This document shows positions 9,161 to 14,189 of a DNA stretch of 14,189 nucleotides, piece by piece. Within the stretch, counting starts at the first letter, position 1. Every line of letters starts with the position of its first letter. The notes under the pieces were generated by a model. It made no database searches and was not told the origin of the DNA. It saw only the letters and a list, made by a program, of their open reading frames with translations. The DNA is from an uncultured Candidatus Altimarinota bacterium. GTDB lineage: Bacteria; Patescibacteriota; Gracilibacteria; BD1-5; UBA6164. The stretch lies in the NCBI GenBank assembly GCA_937944175.1, contig CALDZW010000165.1, positions 1 through 14,189 of the forward strand, in the 5' to 3' direction. The translations under genes were made by a program, and so were the position numbers.

Positions 9161-9188
9161 TTGACTAATAAACTATATTTTATATAAT
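9161..9188 (+). promoter_or_regulatory. Promoter of the secE-nusG operon
   Basis: TTGACT (9161-9166), a 16-base spacer and TATAAT (9183-9188) precede secE, with a transcription start expected near 9195. It is divergent from the promoter of the LemA-like gene 30 bases to the left. Confidence 0.65.
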
Positions 9189-9197
9189 GTCCTTGAC

Positions 9198-9228
9198 AAA
9201 TGTAGCAGAGAATAAAGCTACATTTTTT
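9198..9228 (+). terminator. Terminator-like hairpin in the secE leader
   Basis: AAATGTAGC (9198-9206) pairs perfectly with GCTACATTT (9217-9225) around a 10-base loop, and six T (9223-9228) follow. It lies right after the predicted transcription start and 20 bases before secE. It could attenuate the operon, block read-through from the left, or stabilise the mRNA 5' end. Confidence 0.6.
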
Positions 9229-9248
9229 AGTACTTATTTTTAACAAAA

Positions 9249-9659
9249 ATGATTAATTTCTTTAAAGATTCTGTAAGAGAATTAAAGCATGTTGTATGGC
9301 CAACAAGATCAGAAACAAATAAATATTTTCTTGTTGTGTGTGTTACATTGATATTATTTTGATTATATTTATTTATTGCTTCTCTTTTGTTTAGTGAAAC
9401 ATTATTTTGAATGAAAAATTTCTTAAATCCTAGTAGTAATGTAGTTCCACCAGAAACTGATGTTGAAGTAGAAAGCCTTCTTGATACTCATATGTGAACT
9501 ACATGATTGGAAGATTCTGAAGGAGACACTATTCGTGTTGAGTGAGAAGATCCACTTACAGATAGTATACAGAGTTCTGTTGAATCTGTAACTCCTACTT
9601 CTATAGTAACTGATGAGAATCCAGTTGATTCTGGTACTCAAACATGACCAGCTAATTAA
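9249..9659 (+). CDS. secE: Protein translocase subunit SecE with acidic C-terminal extension
   Basis: SecE is the small clamp subunit of the SecYEG translocon. Residues 1-50 are a normal SecE: the amphipathic helix with FFKDSVRELKHVVWPTRSET (the V-x-W-P-[ST]-R signature), then one membrane segment (YFLVVCVTLILFGLYLFIA). Family members of this single-helix type usually end soon after, at 60-70 residues. This one has 136, with about 80 extra residues rich in Asp, Glu, Ser and Thr and almost no Lys. By SecE topology (N inside) the tail would be outside the membrane. It is first in the operon, 30 bases before nusG, as in most bacteria. There is no Shine-Dalgarno sequence before the ATG. Confidence 0.93.
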
Positions 9660-9689
9660 AATAATGTTTTATAATCTATTAATAAATTT

Positions 9690-10229
9690 ATGTTAGAGTC
9701 AAAGTCAGAGTGGTATGTTATACAAGTGATTTCAGGAACAGAAGAAAATGTTAAATCGTCATTGTTTCAAAGAAGAGAAAGTTTTGCAATGGAAGAACAT
9801 ATATTAGATGTGTATGTTCCAACCCATGAAGTTGTTTCTACAAAGGCAAATTGAGAAAAATCATCAAAGAAGAAGAATATTCTTCCTGGGTATATCTTGG
9901 TACAAATGGTAGTTACTAATGAAAGTTGGTATATTGTTAGAAATACACCAAATGTTACAGGATTTCTATGAGCATGAAATATTCCTGTACCAGTAAGTGG
10001 TGAGGAGTTGGAAAGACTAAAATGAAAAGTAGAAGAGAATGCTCAAAATTACAGTAATGAGTTCATGGTTGGAGATTTGGCAAACATTATATCTGGTCCA
10101 TTTGAGGATAATGAATGAAAAATTACAGAAATTAATGAAAAAAAATGACTGGTAAAGATGACAATTAATCTTATGTGAAGAGATACTCCAGTTGAACTTG
10201 ATTTTTCTCAAGTAAAAGTTATTAGATAA
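9690..10229 (+). CDS. nusG: Transcription termination/antitermination factor NusG
   Basis: NusG binds RNA polymerase and controls elongation, pausing and termination. The 179-residue protein has the NGN domain (ESKSEWYVIQVISGTEENVK at the start; NILPGYILVQMVV near 73-85; a VRNTPNVTGFLGAG motif near 95) and a C-terminal KOW domain (FMVGDLANIISGPFEDNEGK; VELDFSQVKVI at the end). Length is typical. Seven in-frame TGA codons sit at Gly positions, including both Gly of the FLGAG motif. It lies between secE and an uncharacterised gene 13 bases downstream. The usual rplK-rplA neighbours are absent. Confidence 0.97.
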
Positions 10230-10242
10230 TTTTTATCAGTAT

Positions 10243-10926
10243 ATGAAAATATTTTACATACTCTTAATAGTTATCTTTTGATTTATTCTCAATATCTTTT
10301 TGTATTATATGGTAACACCATATAGAGAATTTATGCAATGAATTAAATGATGAGACACAAGTACATGAGTTACAGATGAATATAGAATACCAAAAGAAGA
10401 ACTGAAGGGAATTCAAAATAATCAGCTCTGAGATAATATAGGTGAGACAATAGTAATTGATTCACAAGAATCACTTGAAAAATACAAGCAATGAAGGCTC
10501 TCTACTGTTGCATTTCAAGATTTAGATGAAAAGAATAAAAATGTAACTTTAGGTACTGGATGAGAACAAATATATGAACTTTTTTCGGAATTTAATCTTA
10601 CAGAACTACAATCTCATTCTGCACTGTTAGATGTAACTACAGAGTATCCAGATAAGTATTTTGAATATTATGACCTTGACCTTACTCTGTATATTTTTCC
10701 TACAAAATCATATAAAGAGGTAAAACAAGTATTTGATCTTGTTCAAGACAATGATATATATACAGTAAATGAAGTAGATAATTTTTGAGATGAGTCATTT
10801 TATATTAATCTCACAATAGATGACTGATATGTACGTGTTGTTATTTCTTCAGATGGAACTGTTTTTTGATTGAAGATTTCAAAAAATCAATATACTACTG
10901 TTAAAGAGAAACTAAATCAATTATAA
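10243..10926 (+). CDS. Membrane-anchored protein of unknown function
   Basis: No family is recognised in this 227-residue protein. Residues 2-24 (KIFYILLIVIFGFILNIFLY) are a single hydrophobic anchor with little positive charge before it. The rest is a soluble, acidic domain of about 200 residues predicted to lie outside the membrane, with mixed alpha/beta character; FEYYDLDLTLYIFPTKSYKE and YVRVVISSDGTVFGLKIS look like a beta sheet with helices. The position is notable: it sits inside the secE-nusG-greA operon, 13 bases after nusG and 24 before greA, so its expression is tied to the basic transcription and export machinery. Eleven in-frame TGA-Gly codons occur and there is no TAA or TAG. Confidence 0.85.
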
Positions 10927-10950
10927 TTTATTACTAATATTTGTATAGTT

Positions 10951-11427
10951 ATGTCAAAAGTTATTTATGTTACTGCAGAAGGACTTATAAAATTACAAGA
11001 AGAACTCACTCATTTAAAAGATGTTGCAAGAGTAGATGTGGCTGAAAAACTAAAAGAGGCAATTTCATTCTGAGATCTTTCAGAAAATGCTGAATATGAA
11101 GAAGCAAGAAATTTACAATCACAAGTTGAAGTAAGAATTAGTGAACTTGAAGAACAATTAAAAAATATAGAAATTATTGATGAAGACAAAAAAGATACTT
11201 CTAAAGTTAACATGTGAGATACTGTTACAATTGAAAGTGTTGAAAATAAAGAAAAACAAATATATAAAATTGTATGAACAACAGAATCAGATATTTTAGC
11301 TGAACCTCAAAGGATTTCAAATGAATGTGCTGTATGAAAAGCTTTGATGTGAAAGAAAAATGGATCTACGATAAAAGCAAAAACAAATGCATGAATAACA
11401 GAATTTAAAATTATTGAGATTAGTTAG
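10951..11427 (+). CDS. greA: Transcription elongation factor GreA
   Basis: GreA rescues backtracked RNA polymerase by stimulating cleavage of the nascent RNA in the secondary channel. The 158-residue product has the standard length and two domains. Residues 1-75 form the N-terminal coiled coil, opening with VTAEGLIKLQEELTHL and carrying the hallmark FGDLSENAEYEEARNLQ, whose acidic Asp/Glu at the coiled-coil tip promote cleavage. The C-terminal FKBP-like domain has MGDTVTIESVENKEKQIYKI, SDILAEPQRIS and GKALMGKKNGSTIKAK. The Gly of GDLSENAEY is encoded by TGA. It is fourth in the secE operon. Confidence 0.97.
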
Positions 11428-11451
11428 CATTACTATATAATTAGCATTATA

Positions 11452-11886
11452 ATGGAGCCAGCATTGTTATGAGAGTATAATTTCTTCTATAATCATCTGA
11501 TTTCTATACCAGTATTGGCTTTTTTTCTGAGTATATTTTTAAAATGATTCTTTGTTTGGGTGTCTACGTGAAGAATTGATTATTCTCGTGCTCTTGGAAG
11601 TTGATGAATGCCATCAGCTCATAGTGCAGTAGTGGTTTCTCTCGCTTCTGCTATTGCTTTAAAATATGGAGTAACTCATGACTTGTTTGCTATAACCATG
11701 GCATTTACAGGAATTATTATTTATGATGCACTTAATGTACGTTTTGAAGCTGGTCTTCATGCATCAACTATTAATGATTTTCTATGAGAAAAACGTTTTA
11801 AAGAATCATTAGGACATCTTCCAAGTGAAGCATTTGCCTGAAGTATACTATGAATACTATGTGCAGTACTTCTCTATTATATATAA
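11452..11886 (+). CDS. Divergent PAP2 family phosphatase (DUF212)
   Basis: The 144-residue integral membrane protein matches the divergent PAP2/acid-phosphatase-like family: GSGGMPSAHSAVVVSLA near residues 53-70 with the Ser-Ala-His core, IIIYDALNVRFEAGLHAS near 98-115, and LGHLPSEAFAGSILGIL near the C-terminus, with about four membrane helices. Relatives are related to lipid phosphatases that dephosphorylate isoprenoid or phosphatidyl phosphates, so recycling of a lipid carrier is a reasonable guess, but the substrate of this family is not established. It is last in the operon and runs straight into the terminator. It starts 24 bases after greA. Confidence 0.9.
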
Positions 11887-11919
11887 AAATAAAAGATAAT
11901 TTTTAATTATCTTTTATTT
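11887..11919. terminator. Bidirectional terminator between PAP2 gene and htrA
   Basis: AAATAAAAGATAATT (11887-11901) pairs perfectly over 15 bases with its complement (11905-11919) around a TTT loop, and T runs follow on both strands. It directly abuts the PAP2 stop codon and contains the last codons and stop (TTA at 11903-11905 on the plus strand) of the convergent protease gene. Confidence 0.8.
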
Positions 11920-12757
11920 TTTCTAAAAATTCATCTACTTCATCTTGAGAAAGTTCAATAGCAAATCAAATATTTTGACTTCAATCAATGATAGCAGTAT
12001 TAATTCACATGACTTTTCCATCTAAATTAAGAAGTGGTCATCAAGAGTTTCATGGATTAATAGCAGTATCAGTTTGGATCAATCAATTAAGCTCTAGGTA
12101 ATTGTCTTCAATACTTCTATTGATTCAGCTTACAACACCAAGGCTTACAGAATTTTGGAATTCAGATAATGCATTACCAATGGCAATAGAAAATTGACCA
12201 ATTTGAATATCTCATGAATCTATGAATTGAAGGGGAGTAATAGTATGTTCTTTTGAGTTTTTAATTTGTAAAAACGCAAGATCATTATCTTTTTTAATAG
12301 CAATAACTCGTGCATCAAGCTCCTCTCATGAATTAAGTATGATACTATAGTCAGCATCTCTATCATCAATTACATGTTTATTTGTGATGATAATACCATC
12401 ATCTGATATAAAAAAACCAGTTCACCCACCAACTTCCTTGTTAATACTTCATACTCTATATCTGAAAAATCCCCACGGATCACTTTTATAGATAGCAAGA
12501 TCTTTTTTTACAATAATACTTACAACACTTGGGGAGACAGTTTTTACTAAATCAGTTATTCAGTCTTGTAGTTGCAACAGGGTATCAATTTTTTTTACTG
12601 AACTGTTACTATTATTTATAGAATGCTTGCCATTCTCTTCACTTCAGCTAGAGCTTCAAGATATGCTTTTTTGAGAAAATTGAGATCATAAATATCATCA
12701 TATTCATCAAAAAATAGTGGCAAAACAAATCAAAATTAATGGAAGAAACACTTTCAT
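11903..12757 (-). CDS. Membrane-anchored HtrA-type serine protease without PDZ domain
   Basis: The 284-residue product has an N-terminal hydrophobic segment (2-23, anchor or signal), a Ser/Asn-rich linker to about residue 53, and one trypsin-like domain of the HtrA/DegP family. The catalytic triad is visible: His128 in TNKHVI, Asp159 in KDNDLAFLQI, Ser238 in NPGNSGGPL. VVSGINRS and GFAIELS complete the fold. Family members usually run to 350-450 residues with one or two PDZ domains; here the chain ends a short helix after the protease domain, so it is probably not peptide-regulated in the usual way. It would act outside the membrane in protein quality control. It follows radA by 70 bases on the same strand. 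Both Gly after Ser238 are TGA. Confidence 0.93.
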
Positions 12758-12827
12758 AGCAATAAAAAATTATATTGTATTGATAAGAAATATTATAATA
12801 AAGTTTCTTAAGAGGAAATTAAGAAGA

Positions 12828-14138
12828 TTATATAAATTGAATAAGATCAGCTACTCAGCTAATTGAAACAATTTCAATTTTTTTTGAGGCAATTTTTTTG
12901 GTAAGTACTGGAATGACTATCTTTTTGAATCACATTTTTTCTGCTTCTTTAATACGTTTTTCAATATGCATTACATTTTTTATCTTCCCCGTGAGTGAGA
13001 TTTCTCAGATAAAAATAATGTTTTTAGGTATGACTTTGTTAGTCTTACTTGAAATGATACTAGCGGCTAAACTTAGATCAATCCCTGGTTCATCAATCCT
13101 CATTCCACGAGCTATATTACTGTAGACATCATGAGAATCAAGATTAACTGAAGTATATTTTCCAAGAACGGCAATAATCAAGTCAAGCTTTGAGGAATTT
13201 ACTCATCTAGCTGACCTTTTTGGGAGGCCAAATTTAGTATAAGTAGTGAGGCTCTCTGTTTCCAAAATAATAGGCCTGGTTCATTCCATAGTAATAGAAA
13301 GAGAAGAACCTATAGTTGACTCATCTCAGTTAACAAATTCAAGCCCAGGATTTTTCAAGTCTACCAATCATTTTTCTTCCATCTTATAGATTCACACTTC
13401 TGAAGTAGCTCCAAATCTATTTTTAAGAGTTCTGAGGATTCTAAGGTTATCATACTTATCACCAGTGAAATACAAAACTGTATCAACCATATGTTCAAGA
13501 GTTTTTGGTCCAGCAAGGCTTCAGTCTTTGGTTATATGACCTATTATAAAAATAGTAGTATTGGTACTTTTCCCAAATTCAACAAGTTTTTCAGTAATAT
13601 ATCTTACTTGCCCAACACTTCCACTGACTCATGCCTGATTATCAGAATGAATGACAGAAATAGAGTCTATTATTAAAAAATCACAAGGATTGCTTTTAGC
13701 TGTTTCTAATATATTCTCTAGATTATTTTCTGATAAGAGATTAATATTTTTTGAAGTGATTCCTAGCCTATTACATCTATCAAAAAGTTGATACTCAGTT
13801 TCTTCTCAACTAATATATATAATCTTTTCTTGTAGCCATTTTCCAAGCTGAATAGCCAAAGTAGATTTCCCAATTCAAGGTTCGCCACTTAATAGAACAA
13901 TACTTCCTTGCACTATTCATCACCCCATTACATTATTCAACTCACTAGAACCGGAGGTGATTCTATTCTGTTTTACACTAATATTTTGGATATTCTGTAG
14001 AGTTTTTTGCTCTCACTTGCTTTCTCATTTCTTTTCTTTTGATTCTTTGAATTCTTTCAAAGTATTCCACTCCTTACAAAAAGGACACTGTCCCTCCCAT
14101 TTAATAGATTCATTCCCACAATCACTACAGATAAACAT
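12828..14138 (-). CDS. radA: DNA repair/recombination protein RadA (Sms)
   Basis: RadA is a DnaB-like, RecA-fold ATPase that drives branch migration in recombination and repair. The 436-residue product is complete: an N-terminal zinc finger with Cys4, Cys7, Cys18 and Cys21; Walker A GEPGIGKS at 85-92 (Lys91); Walker B LIIDSIS at 155-161; the RadA signature KNRFG at 239-243; and a C-terminal Lon-like domain (IAVLGKYTSVNLDSHDVYSN, then IARGMRIDEPGIDLSLAAS). Length is typical. Several essential Gly, including one in Walker A, are encoded by TGA. The start is the ATG immediately before the zinc finger. The 51 bases beyond it to the window edge are AT-rich leader with no clear promoter. Confidence 0.97.
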
Positions 14139-14189
14139 ATCTTTTTATATTTAATAATATTTTTATAAGTATATATAAAAAGTATAAAA

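Noticed and set aside
9072..9248. A tRNA gene before secE, as in many bacteria
   Set aside because: No cloverleaf or T-loop sequence is visible; the only structure is the small terminator-like hairpin.
12898..14154. Plus-strand ORFs opposite radA
   Set aside because: The minus strand encodes a full-length RadA with every expected motif.

Overview
The window reads as AT-rich DNA from a candidate-phyla-radiation bacterium that uses genetic code 25, in which UGA means glycine (Gracilibacteria/BD1-5 or Absconditabacteria/SR1). Under the standard code every gene here falls apart into short fragments. When TGA is read as Gly, with only TAA and TAG as stops, the window resolves into thirteen confident coding regions, counting one cut by the left edge. 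TGA then lands on family-invariant glycines: the nucleotide-binding GGGNG of YvcK, the Walker A of RadA, GNSGG of the HtrA protease, GDLSENAEY of GreA, and the LPXTG sorting motif. The phylum cannot be decided from this sequence alone.

Left block, 1-2799, plus strand: the 3' end of a GalU-like UTP-glucose-1-phosphate uridylyltransferase, then one 857-residue open frame that joins a complete glucose-6-phosphate isomerase (Pgi) to a complete YvcK/GlmR (CofD-like) protein. The Pgi half carries two palindromic, in-frame insertions. A perfect 22-bp hairpin at 2811-2860 separates this block from the next, which converges on it.

Block 2849-5026, minus strand: a membrane-anchored TPR protein followed by a coiled-coil protein of unknown function.

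Block 5156-9071, mixed strands, envelope-related: a MOP-family flippase (plus), a type IV prepilin-like protein (minus, overlapping the flippase tail), a secreted FN3/Ig-like protein with an LPXTG sorting signal (plus), and a small LemA-like membrane protein (minus).

Block 9249-11886, plus strand: a tight operon secE - nusG - unknown membrane-anchored protein - greA - PAP2-like phosphatase. It has a good promoter, a terminator-like hairpin in its leader, and a strong terminator at its end.

Block 11903-14138, minus strand: radA followed by a PDZ-less HtrA-type protease, converging on the secE operon. Most start codons lack a Shine-Dalgarno sequence. No RNA genes, CRISPR arrays, transposases or prophage genes were seen. 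The strongest oddities are the Pgi-YvcK fusion, the palindromic elements inside it, and the UGA-encoded glycine of the LPXTG signal.
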